DNA of 64,000 bases from Arenicola marina (GCA_964019135.1 OZ025255.1:39834811-39898810), one strand, 5' to 3'; counted from the stretch's first letter, positions 47,701 through 59,772 are shown. Notes: a model not told the origin generated them from the sequence alone. A program made the numbers and translations.

Positions 47701-48376
47701 GATCCAAAAAAAAGCAGTTCGCATATTGTCTGGAGTTAATAAATGGGCCCACTCAGCGCCGTTATTTGTAACGAATAAGATTCTCCCGCTCACATCATTA
47801 TACGAGTATAGCGTTTTATCATTTATGTTTAAGCAATACAATGGATTGCAACCTCTTTTAATAAAAGATTTGTTTATAAGAAATGCTGACATACATAAGT
47901 ATAACACTAGAAGGTCGCAGCTATTACATGTTCCTAAGCACAAGTGTCAATTGACGAAAATATCTATGAGATATAATGGGATATATATTTTTAATAAATG
48001 GTTTGGTAAGGTAAACTTTCAATCATCGCTTCACCTTTTTAAGAGAAATACTAAGGATAGTTTGTTAAATATAATTGATACGAGTAATTTAACTAATGTT
48101 AATTTGATGTGTAACTAGCCATCACAATATAATCATATATGTTACTGAGTTAATAGAAAGAAAGAACTATTATAGTGCAACGATTGGGCCAAATCGATAT
48201 TATCTATATTGCTGTACTACCGTTCCATGTTCCTGTTTTTTGTTGTTGTTTTGAGTTTTTTTTGTTTGTTTTTTTTTGTTTTTTTGAGCAAATAAGCCTC
48301 GGCTTCTTCTCCTTGCCAACCAGTTCTGTATTATCTTGATTTGTGTACTCTTCATGGCAATAAAAATTATTATTAA
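44761..48376 (+). mobile_element. CR1-like LINE, young, almost intact
   Basis: A PHD-like finger, an endonuclease and a reverse transcriptase follow each other on one strand, then a short 3' UTR that ends in AATAAAAATTATTATTAAT. A truncated copy of this 3' UTR is present inverted at 54,376-54,590. The 5' end is not defined. No separate ORF1 was found, so it may be 5' truncated or a one-ORF type. Confidence 0.85.
44809..48118 (+). pseudogene. LINE ORF2: PHD finger, endonuclease, reverse transcriptase; one frameshift, one stop
   Basis: The first frame (44,809-45,084) holds a PHD-like finger (CDCAVC, CSICYCFYHVNC, WYCINC) followed by FPFN, as found at the front of many invertebrate CR1-group proteins. 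A frame change near 45,060 leads into 45,047-48,118. There the endonuclease shows MNIRS, TETWF, YRPP, GDFNINLL, LIDNIF and TDHFP. RT shows NYRPISILPTFSKVFE (about 46,776), FLDFSKAFDTVDHDIL (about 46,984), GVPQGSVLGPLLF (about 47,158) and FADD (about 47,251). A single TAA at 45,998-46,000 interrupts the frame. With only two defects in about 1,100 codons it is recent. Confidence 0.9.
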
Positions 48377-49239
48377 TCTGTAAATCTGTGAGAACTCTTC
48401 ACAGCTGTACATAAATATATCGAAAACAGTAAACGCTTTAAATAGACATCATGTGTACCTATTGCTGCGTGGTTAAATTATCGAACTATTGGTCAACATA
48501 GTGTTAATTCTTTGAATCTGTATTTACTGGTGTGTGTGTGTTATATTATATATTATTATTATGCGCAAGAGGAATTAATATAGGCCTTGCCTGTTTTCTG
48601 ATTGTGAAATAAAAATATGTTTAAACCAAATCTGTGAGATTGATGAAATTTGTGTGCCTTTGAGGATTTATAATATGCTGGTAATTTTCCAAGACAGCTA
48701 ACTACTGCAGAACAGCATTTTGCTACGTAAACATATCCATTAGCGATTCCCGGTACGAGGATCAAAGTATAGATCCACATGTTAATGTTTTGACTGGTTT
48801 CCTTATCTGAGGTTCTTTGAAAAACGTATTTTTTCTTTTTTTAAATGAGCCTGCACTAAACTACGGTTGGTCCAATGCATCGCATCTGGGCTTGACGTCA
48901 TTTGCCTTACACCCGGTATGGCTGGGTATGCAGTCGACATCACAATTAAGTGAACAACGTTTTATCTTTCCCATATGAGACATGCCTCGAACAATGAAAG
49001 ATGTTGAATATATCGAATGTGTTTTCCTTATGTATATATATATAGGCTAGATATGTAACAATACAGAAACCTCCAAGTTAGCCAACCGAAACTTATTAAA
49101 TCAGTGACTGAAGCAACTCAGTTAGCTGCACCCCCCCTCCCCCTCCCTGCAGCCCCTCTGATACCACTACCACCTACCACCTACCATCTTCAGCGCAGAG
49201 GGTAGAGGATATGTGGCAGTTCTGTGCGATGGAGTAGAA
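48377..49239. other. No recognisable gene
   Basis: AT-rich with short TG and TA microsatellites near 48,530. C-rich DNA begins near 49,130. Confidence 0.5.
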
Positions 49240-50340
49240 CATTTGGAGGTAATTTATAACTCACAAAAATCTAGTAAAATAGTGTAAACAAAAATCTAAA
49301 TCCCTCAGCATCCCCTACGCCCCCCCGCCCCCGCCCCCTCTACCCCTCCTACCCGCCGCCCCTCTCTCACGCCCCTAAACTCGGGGTTGGTGGTATTAAA
49401 GAAGCAAACCTTTAGACTAAAATAATAATGTAAGTCAAAGAAATCTAAAAAGTATTAGTTTAAAAAAAATCGAAATAAAAAAACTGTCATCGTACCCTTA
49501 ACGCCCCCCCCCCCGCCCCCCCCCTTACTACGCCTACTCCCCTATCCCTCCCCCTTTCCCACGCTCCTCGGGGGGTTGAGGGTGGCAGGAAGCAAACCTT
49601 TAAACTAACATAACCCACAAGCCAAAAAATCCCCACAAAAATTGCATTAAAAATTGGATAAATATGTCCGTCAGCGTCCCCTACCACCCCCTCCCCCCAC
49701 GTCCCTTAACCCCCCCCCCCCCGCCCCCATTCGCCCCTACCCCCTCCTACGCCCTTAGGGGGTTATGTGGTGTCAAAGAAGCAAACATTTAGATTCTAAT
49801 AACTCATAAGCGAAAACAAAATCGTACAAAAACAGTTTTTAACAAAATCGAAAAAACAATCCCTCAGCATCTCCTACCCCCCCCCCCCCCCCTCCCATGC
49901 TCCTTGGGGGTTGAATGCTGTCCAAGAAGCAAACCTTTAGACTCAAATAACCCGCAAACCAACAAAATCTTAAAAAGAACTGTTTTATAAAAATCGACAA
50001 AAGATCCCTCAGCACCCCTACCCCCCCCCCCCCCCAGGCACCTCACCCCCCCCCCTCCACGGCATTGGTGGTGGGGTTGTCCAAGAAGCAAACATTTAGA
50101 TTCAAATGGCTAACAAGCGAAACAAAAGTAGTAAAAGACCTGTCTTGAAAAAATCGAAAAACAATCCCTTAATATCCCCTACCCCCCCCCCCCAACCCCC
50201 CTTCGACCCCTACCCTCCCGCTCCTACGCCCCTTGGGTGGAGGGGTGGCTTGTGTCAAAGATGCAAACCAGAAGAACCCACAAGCACAACAAGAATCGTT
50301 AAGAAAAAATATCCCTCAGCTTCCAGTACCTCCACCCCCC
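49240..50340 (+). repeat. Degenerate C-rich tandem array, unit 145-190 bp
   Basis: Six units can be followed by the word GAAGCAAACCTTTAGA at about 49,400, 49,589, 49,781, 49,926, 50,085 and 50,259. Each unit has, in order, this word, an A-rich segment with AAAAATCG, CCCTCAGCATCCCCTAC and a run of 10-20 C. Unit length varies mainly in the C run. ORFs across it are not genes. Confidence 0.85.
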
Positions 50341-50819
50341 CCCCCCCCGCCATACACACCCGCAACCCCAGAGCACCCTGTGGGTGCAGGGTAATACTAC
50401 GGCACAGACTAGTCAGAGTAAAATTGGATGCGCACCCTGGGTGTTCAGGCGCATGAAGTTGGAAAGACAGAAAAGACAGAAAGACAGAAAGACGAGAAAA
50501 ATAGTGAAGTTGGAAAGACAGAAAGACAGAAAGACGAAAAATAGTGAAGTTGGAAAGACAGAAAGACAGAAAGATAGAAAGACGAAAAATAGTGAAGTTG
50601 AAAAGACTAGAAAGACAGAAAGAAATATATTTCTTAAGCCAACGGCCATTGAATTTAACATTAATGCTAAGTTTTATATACACTGTAGGCATAGTGGAGC
50701 AGGTGGAAAAAATGGCGCACCATGAGATACACTCAGACCAAACACCAAAAAGACTGATAGCGCTCCAAATGGTCACCTTCCGTGATGTAAATTACCAATT
50801 TTCTAACAAATTATACAAT

Positions 50820-51430
50820 TTTATTTTTTTACGTTTTTGAATAGCCCTACTCCAGGGTAACCATTTCATTGTTTAATAAACCCTAATTAAATATATATGT
50901 TTTAAAACGTCTTTCTGGTGTACACCCTTTTTCCTACGGCACATGGCCAATCCACCTTTACGTTTTTGATTAGCCGTACTCCTGCCCCATCTACGCTATA
51001 ACTTTCATCGTGTCACAGGATCTACAAAAAGGGGAACCATTTCATTGTTTAATAGACCTTAATTAAATATATATTTTTTAAAACGTCTTTCTGGCGTACA
51101 CCCTTTTCCCTACGGCACATGGCCAATCAACCATTACGTTTTTGATTAGCCCTACTCCTCCCATCAACGCTATAACTTTCATCGTGTCACAGAATCTACA
51201 AAAAGGGTAACCATTTCATTGTTTAATAGACCTTAATTAAATATATACTTCTTAAAACGTCTTTCTGGTGTACACCCTTTTCCCTACGGCACATGGCCAA
51301 TCAACCTTTACGTTTTTGAATAGCCCTACTCCTGCCTCATCTACGCTATAACTTTCATCGTGTCACAGAATCTACAAATAGGGTAACCATTTCATTGTTT
51401 AATAAACCTTAATTATATTAAAAAAATTTA
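50820..51430 (+). repeat. About 175-bp satellite units, left arm
   Basis: Units are marked by CGTCTTTCTGG at about 50,909, 51,083, 51,258 and 51,431, a spacing of 173-175 bp. Each contains GGCACATGGCCAATC, TTTTTGATTAGCC or TTTTTGAATAGCC, CTATAACTTTCATCGTG and CATTTCATTGTTTAAT. Confidence 0.95.
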
Positions 51431-51436
51431 ACGTCT

Positions 51437-52760
51437 TTCTGTGAAAGTTATAGCGTAGATGAGGCAGGAGTAGGGCTATTCAAAAACGTAAAGGTTGATT
51501 GGCCATGTGCCGTAGGGAAAAGGGTGTACACCAGAAAGACGTTTTAAAAAGTATATATTTAATTAAGGTCTATTAAACAATAAAATGGTTACCCTATTTG
51601 TAGATTCTGTGACACGATAAAAGTTATAGCGTAGATGGGGCAGGAGTAGGGCTATTCAAAAACGTAAAGGTTGATTGGCCATGTGCCGTAGGAAAAAGGG
51701 TGTACACCAGAAAGACGTTTTAAAAAATATATATTTAATTAAGGTCTATTAAACAATGAAATGGTTACCCTATTTGTAGATTATGTGACACGATGAAAGT
51801 TATAGCGTAGATGAGGCAGGAGTAGGGCTAATCAAAACACGTAAAGGTTGATTGGCCATGTGCCGTAGGGAAAAGGGTGTACACCAGAAGAACGTTTTTA
51901 AAAGTATATATTTAATTAAGGTCTATTAAACAATGAAATGGTTACCCTATTTGTAGATTCTGTGACACGATGAAAGTTATAGCGTAGATGGAGCAGGGGT
52001 AGGGCTAATCAAAAACGAAAGGTTGATTGGCCATGTGCCGTAGGGAAAAGGGTGTACACCAGAAAGACGTTTAAAAAAAAATATATTTAATTAAGGTCCA
52101 ATAAACAATGAAATGGTTACCCTATTTGTAGATTCTGTGACACGATAAAAGTTATAGCGTAGATGGGGCAGGAGTAGGGCTATTCAAAAACGTGAAGGTT
52201 GATTGGCCATGTGCCGTAGGAAAAAGGGTGTACACCAGAAAGACGTTTTAAAAAATATATATTTAATTAAGGTCTATTAAACAATGAAATGGTTACCCTA
52301 TTTGTAGATTATGTGACACGATGAAAGTTATAGCGTAGATGAGGCAGGAGTAGGGCTAATCAAACACGTAAAGGTTGATTGGCCATGTGCCGTAGGAAAA
52401 GGGTGTACACCAGAAGGACGTTTTTAAAAGTATATATTTAATTAAGGTCTATTAAACAATGAAATGGTTACCCTATTTGTAGATTCTGTGACACGATGAA
52501 AGTTACAGCGTAGATGGAGCAGGGGTAGGGCTAATCAAAAACGAAAGGTTGATTGGCCATGTGCCGTAGGGAAAAGGGTGTACACCAGAAAGACCTTTAA
52601 ATATATATATATTTAATTAAGGTCCATTAAACAATGAAATGGTTACCCCATTTGTAGATTCTGTGACACGATCAAAGTTATAGCGTTGATGGGAGATGAG
52701 TCGGGCTATTCAAAAGTGTAACGGTTGATCGGCCATGTGTACACCAAAAAGACGTTCTTT
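51437..52760 (-). repeat. About 175-bp satellite units, right arm, with a higher-order repeat
   Basis: Eight inverted units are marked by CCAGAAAGACGTTTT or a variant at about 51,532, 51,706, 51,885, 52,057, 52,235, 52,410, 52,583 and 52,744. Units starting near 51,618 are more alike to those starting near 52,145 than to their neighbours, which gives a 3-unit (about 526 bp) higher-order period. Confidence 0.9.
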
Positions 52761-53133
52761 AAGAAAACTTTGTAATTTCGGCTGTAAAAATCTTGTAAGT
52801 GCCTAAATTATTATTGCACAATCTACAGATCTTGGTCATTTGACTTTGAAGCGTTGATTTTCAACAAATGTCTGTGTCCTTTTTTTTTGAAAAGGTATCT
52901 TCATTTGTGTACATTTGGGGTTGGCCCCCGGTGTCAGTCTTTTTCGTGTGTTTGGTCAGTTGCACATTTTTGTATTCTGAATATAACAATAAATATCTTT
53001 CTATCGTTCTGTCTTTCTGTCTTTGCAACTTCACTATTTCGTCTTTCTATCTTTCTGTCTTTCTGTCTTTCCAACTTCACTATTTCGTCTTTCTATCTTT
53101 CTGTCTTTCTGTCTTTCCAACTTCACGCCGCCG

Positions 53134-54375
53134 GGGTGTTCACCGGCGCGGCCTACTTTCAGATAGAAGGACCCAACCCTATACACCTGGGGCAAGAGCC
53201 GTGTAATAACCCTCACCGCTTGGCGGCGCCACCACGATCCTGTTACCGGGTTAAAGATACGGCTTTCGCTTCTTATTCTATAAAATCTTTGCCTTCAGCT
53301 CGGAACCTTTCACGACAGCCTTTCAGGGTGTCCCGTCGTGTAAGATGGAATTTGCTTCTAGAAATTTAGCTCCCAGAATGCAATAGTTCCATCCAGGCTG
53401 TCATTCATTCATTGACGTCACTGTAGCTTTTATCCAATCTTACTCTAATTGTGGCGACAAAAAGCCGCGTGCGCTAAGTGCGACAAACAAGTTGGGCAAA
53501 CAAAGCAGCATGCCACTTTCTTCAGATAGTGTCAGCTTCAGATATGAGTACTTCTCACTTGCTCCCCCCATCAGCTAGGAATATCTATTTCCTTCTCACG
53601 ATTAAAGAAAAACGACGCGTGGGCGGAGCTTAGCTCGGACTGGGAAACAGTTTATTGGAAGAGGGCCTCCTGCATATGCCTGGTTAGTCTGATGGCCAGC
53701 GTTCCCTGTTGATGTGGCGTTTCGCCACAATCTTTTGTTATTGCGGCCTAAATTTACTGGTTTCATGTCAACTTGCAAGCAAAAATGTGTTCATGCGGCC
53801 TTAATTTGGATATTAACACAAGGTGTCTGATTTATGTCTTGTAGGGGAACTGCATGCAGACATTAATATTTATGACAAGAAAACCGGTCTGCACTTCTGT
53901 TCTGGTATGCGTTATTGCACAGACTATGCGGGTCCGGATCTGGAAATTTAAAAATGGGGCGTACATAATTATTAATCATAAGGATTTCTTAATCATGAAC
54001 ACCACCACAACGAGCTGGTAAGGCTACGACGAAATTGCTCGTCTCGTGTTTAAGGTAAGTGTGGTTTTAAATACCGGCCCAGCTAAAATCGCTGAGTGCA
54101 TACACACTACAGCCCTATACAGGTCAACGTTGCGGTCATCTGTATATGATTGTAAATATACCATGTTTAGAAACATGTAAATTAAGGAAAGTTTCCAATA
54201 AATATTCGGGTTGTGATGATTATCAATTATGATATAATACATTAATTATATAGTATCTTCCGCGCTTGTTCGTTATTTCCAGAAATTGAACCTATTTAGC
54301 TTGGGATTGAAACAGAAACGCTACGATAGGACCTCACTGTGAATTCATATATGGGATTGTATCAGCGGCCCTAGT
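53134..54375. other. No recognisable gene
   Basis: Ordinary sequence without domains or shared repeats. Confidence 0.5.
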
Positions 54376-54590
54376 AATGGTAATAATAATCTTTATGGAC
54401 ATAAAGAGTACACAATTCAAAGGTACAAAAGAATTTGGCAAGAAGCAGAAGCCGATGCTTATTTGTAACAAAAAACAGAAACAAAAAAACAAACAAACGA
54501 AACAGGAACAGCAATACAACGATCTAGATAATATATCTATTTGGCCCAATCGTCGCGCTATAATTGTTCTTTCTTTCTATTAACAAATAT
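54376..54590 (-). mobile_element. 3' UTR fragment of the 44.8-48.4 kb LINE family
   Basis: This is the reverse complement of about 48,150-48,376, including the ATT-type tail at its left edge (AATAATAATC) and the word CGATTGGGCCAAAT near its right edge. It is a 5'-truncated insertion. Confidence 0.9.
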
Positions 54591-55497
54591 GATGACACTG
54601 AGATTGGCTATTTACACAGGAAATTACCATTAACATTGCTTAAAGCGGGTGGCCAACCTAATTTAATCGCGATCTGCACCGAAAGTTTACATCTTAAAAT
54701 TAAATTGGCGAGTGTTAACGCTTCGTTTCGGCCGGCTGGTAAGGAGAATAAAATTAAGGCAACCCGCGCCCATCAAAGTCGAGCAGCGCGCCATTTTGCC
54801 GGAGCAAGTGACGCATATTGTGACTATTCATATGGCGCCGCCTTACGTTACAGCTCGCGGAGAGAGAGATCAGGGCCGCGATTTATAGATGAACAGCGGC
54901 AGTTCCAAGCCGTGCAGTAGCGCAAGATCTTTCATGGAAAAGTACCGTTCAAACAAATTGATATACGTCTTGCGACGATTGAATCCGCAACAATGCCATG
55001 ATTGAAGTTAGAATCGCAGCTATTTATACTAGCGATTATCATGCGCTCTTGTTTTGCTCACACAATAGGCGCAATTTCCGGTTTGAATAAATTAGAGTAT
55101 CGCCTCCTGATTGGTCAATCGCGGACAGGCCTCCACGCGGTCACTTCTAAATGCTATGGTGAGCTACAGATAGAACGAAAAATTCTGTAATTTGGAGGAT
55201 AGGCAATTGAGTATTATATGAATCGGTAAAGCAGCGTTAGAGGCCAGGCTGGCGGTTCCCTTTAAATCACTAGTATCGATTATCTTTAACAAACTATCCT
55301 TAGAAAATATCTCTTAAAAAGGCGAAGCGAAGATTGAAAGCTTACCTTACCAAACCAGTTCTTGAATATACATACCCCTGGGTCATTATCTTTCATAGAT
55401 ATATGTACTGCCTGTTGCAGCGATGACGTTTGCGGTTATATACAGTGAAGTATCGCAATTTTACATTGAAAAAGTGACGCCCGCGGGCCGAACGATG
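54591..55497. other. No recognisable gene
   Basis: A 118-codon frame at 54,564-54,920 has no known domain. A CpG-bearing stretch with ATTGGTCAATCG (CCAAT-like) lies near 55,105, but no gene starts nearby. Confidence 0.4.
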
Positions 55498-57005
55498 GGT
55501 ATGTCTTTAATAGGAAATGATAGGCTCGTTTTACTTATAACTAATAGTTTTGTCGGGCATCACGTACGTTGGATGAGATATGGAGACGGTTAGCCTAAAG
55601 ATTACGATGTAGTGGCGTTTCGAAGGGATTGAGTGTTTAATTAGACTACTTTGAGGGTTTGTCGGAGATTTATATACCCGTTAGTTTATACTCGATCTTC
55701 TTTTACGAAGCACGAGGGCCGTTCTTAGACTACCATAGGGCGAGCGACGGGTTGACTGACACGTTTGCACAACACAGCTAGTGGGGATGCTGTGTGAAGT
55801 CATTTGCTGACGGAACATTTCTACCAGACAGCTGAAATGAGTGAGATCCCCACCACTGGTTTGTTTTCACCCTCGCTCCCTATATTGAGTTGGCTAGAGA
55901 AAATTAGGTTTCCATGCTCCTCTGTCCATATCGCCGTTGTTGTAATTGGCTAGGGGAACAGATGGTGAGAGACGCAGCCCCTTGGGGGAGGGTGGAGCGG
56001 TTATGCACGCATGCTCCATTTTTAGTGTTGACGCGATGAGGAGAAGACGGTTGATGGAGGGGGTTGGGGCGCATATGCATTATTTTTAGAAAAGACATAA
56101 ATATTAAGAAATGATGCCGGTGTGTCTAGCATTGAGGGCCTTCCCCTTTTGGAGGGGAGATGCTAGCATGCTCTAATTTTATAAATGATATCAGGGTAGG
56201 GAGGAATGAGGTGTTGTTAACTCTGTGAGTGGTACTGCTATGGTTGTTAAGGTTTATTGGTAACGTTTTATTTTATATGAAACATTTATGTGTAACATAC
56301 GGCAATGATAATAAAAAAAAATTATGTTTATGTTTCATTGAATTATGAATTAAATGTTGTGCAGCATTCGCATAACTAGAATAACACAATGGTGAACAAA
56401 TGTAGCCTGATTATGTCACACATAAATGTTTCATATTAAATAAAACGTTACCAATAAACCTTAACAACCATAGCATTACACAGCACAGAGATAACAACAC
56501 CTCATTCCTCCCTACCCTGATATCATTTATCAAATAGAGCATGCAAGCATCTCCACTCCGAAAGGGGAAGCCCCTCAATGCTCCACACCACCCGCCTCAT
56601 TTTCTAATATTTATGTCATTTCTAAAAATAGTGCACACGCGCCCCAACCCCCTCCATCAACCGCCTTCGAAAGAAAGAAGTAGAAATGTTCCGTCAGCAA
56701 ATGACTTCACACAGCACCCCCACTAGCTGTGTTGTGCAAAAGTGTCAGTCAACCCGTCGCTCGCACTATGGTAGTCTAAGAACGGCCCTCGTGCTTCGTA
56801 AAAGAGGATCGAGTATAAACTAACGGGTATATAAATCTCCGACAAACCCACAAATAGTCTAATTAAACACTCAATCCCTTCGAAACGCCACTACATCGTA
56901 ACCTTTAGACTAACCGTCTCCATATCTCATCCAACGTACGTGATGCCCGACAAAACTATTGGTTATAAGAAAAACGAGCCTATCACTTCCTATTAAAGAC
57001 ATACC
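55498..57005. mobile_element. Long inverted-repeat (foldback-like) element, 1.5 kb
   Basis: The arms 55,498-56,296 and 56,416-57,005 are reverse complements, beginning GGTATGTCTTTAATAGG and ending in its complement. The left arm has about 200 extra bases (about 55,830-56,040). The loop at 56,297-56,415 is AT-rich. No target duplication was clear and no protein is encoded. Its sequence is unrelated to the other two palindromes. Confidence 0.85.
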
Positions 57006-57671
57006 GGTACATATAAAAATACCAACTACACAGAGAAGAATTTATAAACGCCAAACCGTATGTTCTCAATCAAAAACGGGGATCTGAATTCAATATTGTT
57101 TTTACATTATCGTCCGCTCACCCCTATCTCAAAATCTGATAAACAGCCATCTGGGGTGAACTTCGCACACCCCCATTACATCCACCCGCCTCCCCTCACC
57201 TTCAAGCCCACAAAAAAAGATTTCAACGGGCTCAATGTTGACTAGTAGTGCAGCTGGCTTTTCTTCGCGACATACTTCGGTGACTCCGCGGGTCTGGGTA
57301 GCCTCTCAAATTAATGCATTGTGTCCTTGTGTATGGGGTGCGGGCGGAGTGGGAGGGGAGTACATCACTCACTCATAGGTGGTGGTAAAGGAGGGGCGAC
57401 ATGCTAAATAGGGGTGGGACGCGGTGAACGCGGTGAATGCGGCAGCCATGTAGGAAGAGATTTATGGATAACGGGCGGACTAGGAGGGAGGGTGAGAGAG
57501 GGGTAACGGAGCTGAGGGAGGGCAACTAATTTTACCAGCTAATTATGGAACTGCTGTCCTTGCAGTTATCCGGCGATGACACATCAATGACGTCACTCCG
57601 TAATTGTGAAATACCGTTCAGTCTGTGTTTTTGGGTGCGGGTAGGGAGGAGGTCGATATGTGGTACAATTA
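57006..57671. other. No recognisable gene
   Basis: G-rich sequence with GGGAGGG words. Nothing else is supported. Confidence 0.5.
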
Positions 57672-58305
57672 AATTAAGGTAAGCTACCCATAATAACAAA
57701 GTAAAAAAACTCTGTATTTGTGATTATTCTATGAAAGTATACCCAATTACACACCTTCTGGTGAATTTTTAGGATACTTTACGTCCCGTTAAAAAAATAT
57801 TCGCCATTTCACAAAATGACCAAAACTTGACACCTACCACGAATATGTAATTTTGCTACAATTCAGCTCAATATTAAGTCATTATCATCAGTAATAGCTC
57901 TTTTTAAACCTAGTGCAATACAGGAATGATGAAAAAAAAGGATAATAGTAGCCACAAAAAATTACAGAATGATAATAATAAAGTGGAATTATGCAAAATC
58001 AGGACAGTTTTTGCCAAAGTTAGAAATCACCACCTTCACAAATTCGACTATAATTTCACCAAAAATGAAAATCTTGCCACCAAACCACTTTTAAAAACTT
58101 CTAAAAACATCGTTCTTGTAATAAAAATAAAGAACCATATAGGTAGCCGTGCAAATTTCCCGAGAAACACGTCCTGAAGCTTGAAAATTTTATTTCACAA
58201 ATATATTTTGGCGCAGCTTATGTCAAACAAAATATCAGTAATTTACGCCTTGTGTTCACATTTTCTTAAGTCCGGTTATATATAATGGTCTCCGATATAA
58301 TTGTG
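57672..58305 (-). repeat. Repeat family C, copy 2
   Basis: The left edge is TTAAGGTAAGCTACCC. The part 57,960-58,305 is the reverse complement of 12,710-12,996 (shared words CATAAGCTGCGCCAAAA and GGACGTGTTTCT). See copy 1 at 12,314. Confidence 0.7.
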
Positions 58306-59682
58306 GGGCTTTCTTAGCACCCTGACATGATTCCGTGATTGTGCAACACACCGTTAAAATAAAAATATTAGATAGGGACTAAGTATGGTGGAGGGGGTGG
58401 GGCGAAGGAAAGTGTGTGGCGAAGGATGTAGAGTGTGAAGACTCAGAGGGGGGTGGAGGAGGGGATTCAAAGGAGGGGATGATGTGTAGGACTGGTAGTG
58501 GAGAAGGGGGCGGCGGGTGAAAATAGGCAGGGGGGGGGTAAATGGGGGGTGCGACGCTGGTAGGGGGATGCGAGAAGGGGGTGACTAAGAAGAGGAGGGT
58601 AATCATTACGGGTTGGGGTGAGGGGTGAGAGGAAAAGCGGAGGAGCCGGGGATGCTCTGTCGAGCTGGTATCACCTTATAAGGCGATGCTGCATGCGTCA
58701 GCAGAACATCGTTACCTCCAAGAACGTTAGTCCCATGAATTTCGTGAATCTAACCGTGCCCCTTCTTACTACTTAGGCTCCTGCCTTCGTCAGTCGTATT
58801 TATATTGAATTTCGTAGCATAGAATAAAGTAATGAATTGACTGATCACTATCCATCTTGTTCGGCGGTCCCGCATGGGGGAGGGGGGGGTGGGGCAAGGG
58901 GGGTAGGGGTCATGTTCCCAGATCACGAAGAATAAATGTCGTTGAATTAAAAGCAGAACTCTCCGCATGCAATGGAAGGGCGGATACACGATACTAAATT
59001 GAATATTTCCCGATTCACGGTTATTTAATATTAAAATTTCCAGTTCACAAATAATGAAAATCTTTGATCACGGCGGTCGGCTAATACCCCTTCCAAGTTC
59101 ACGAAGAATTATTGTCCTCATTCCCAGTTCACTGTGAAATGAAAAGCCTAATCCCGACCAACGCAAATACCCCTTGCCCCCTCCCCCCATCCCGTATGTA
59201 TTTTTCCTTGTTTCCTTGACGTACAGTAGTGTAACCGTCTTACGCGGATTGAGTTCTCAAGTTGTTAGTTCTAGTTACGGACATTTAGGTATTCATATTT
59301 GCAGTAATGTTAGTTAATAGTAAGCCCAGGTCAGTTTAAGGAAGGAACCAGAGGTTGTCTCCTGATAGGTTTTTTCAAAGTTTTAAAAGTACACAACGAG
59401 AAGTCGAGATTGAAGGATAGGCGAAGGTACGGTGCATAGTTATTTACGTCCATCGCACCGGTTATACACCACCCCCTATATATAAAAAGAGGGTACACAT
59501 GCGTGGGTCTTCAACCCGGAACCAAAGAATGTCAAATAAAAAGAGAGGACATTCCGGTCACGTACAAACATTGTCACGTTCATCATTGCGCGGGCATTAA
59601 CTACGTCAATGTTACCGTAGACATAAATGAAAGGAGCTTTTTTATTTATGGACTGTATCCTCGACGCTACAGCGCAGGGGAT
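58306..59682. other. No recognisable gene
   Basis: Purine-rich G/GA tracts at 58,385-58,620 and 58,875-58,905, followed by ordinary sequence. A 19-bp word CTCGACGCTRCAGCGCAGG occurs twice, at about 59,661 and 59,713. Frames here have no known domain. Confidence 0.45.
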
Positions 59683-59772
59683 GTCATACAATGAATATTC
59701 ATGTCCATATACTCTCGACGCTGCAGCGCAGGCGTGCTGAAAACACATGCACATGAATATTCATTGTATGAT
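59683..59772. repeat. Hairpin: spaced inverted repeat of TCATACAATGAATATTCATG
   Basis: The left arm at about 59,684-59,704 and right arm at about 59,750-59,771 are near-perfect complements around a 45-base spacer that contains one CTCGACGCTGCAGCGC copy. Confidence 0.8.

Larger units (their letters stand above)
50448..53133. mobile_element. Foldback transposon with satellite arms and 9-bp flanking repeat
   Basis: The left end GGCGCATGAAGTTGG and right end (complement GGCGGCGTGAAGTTGG) are inverted. GGGTGTTCA flanks both (50,439-50,447 and 53,134-53,142). Each arm begins with a minisatellite built on AGACAGAA and GAAAAATAGTGAAGTTGG (50,455-50,625; inverted at 52,999-53,127). A diverged single-copy stretch follows, then units of about 175 bp: three and a bit in the left arm, eight in the right arm. 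The orientation flips abruptly at about 51,430-51,440 with no loop. There is no coding capacity. Long repeated TIRs plus 9-bp duplications are known from Drosophila FB elements and MULEs. Confidence 0.85.

Noticed and set aside
49240..50340. Possible CRISPR-like array
   Set aside because: Units are long, diverged and contain homopolymers; the genome is eukaryotic and there are no short fixed repeats with unique spacers.
50413..50725. Frames rich in Lys-Asp-Arg-Gln or Leu-Ser-Phe
   Set aside because: Products of the AGACAGAA minisatellite read in different frames.
54564..54920. 118-codon plus-strand frame
   Set aside because: It starts inside a LINE 3' UTR fragment and has no known motif.
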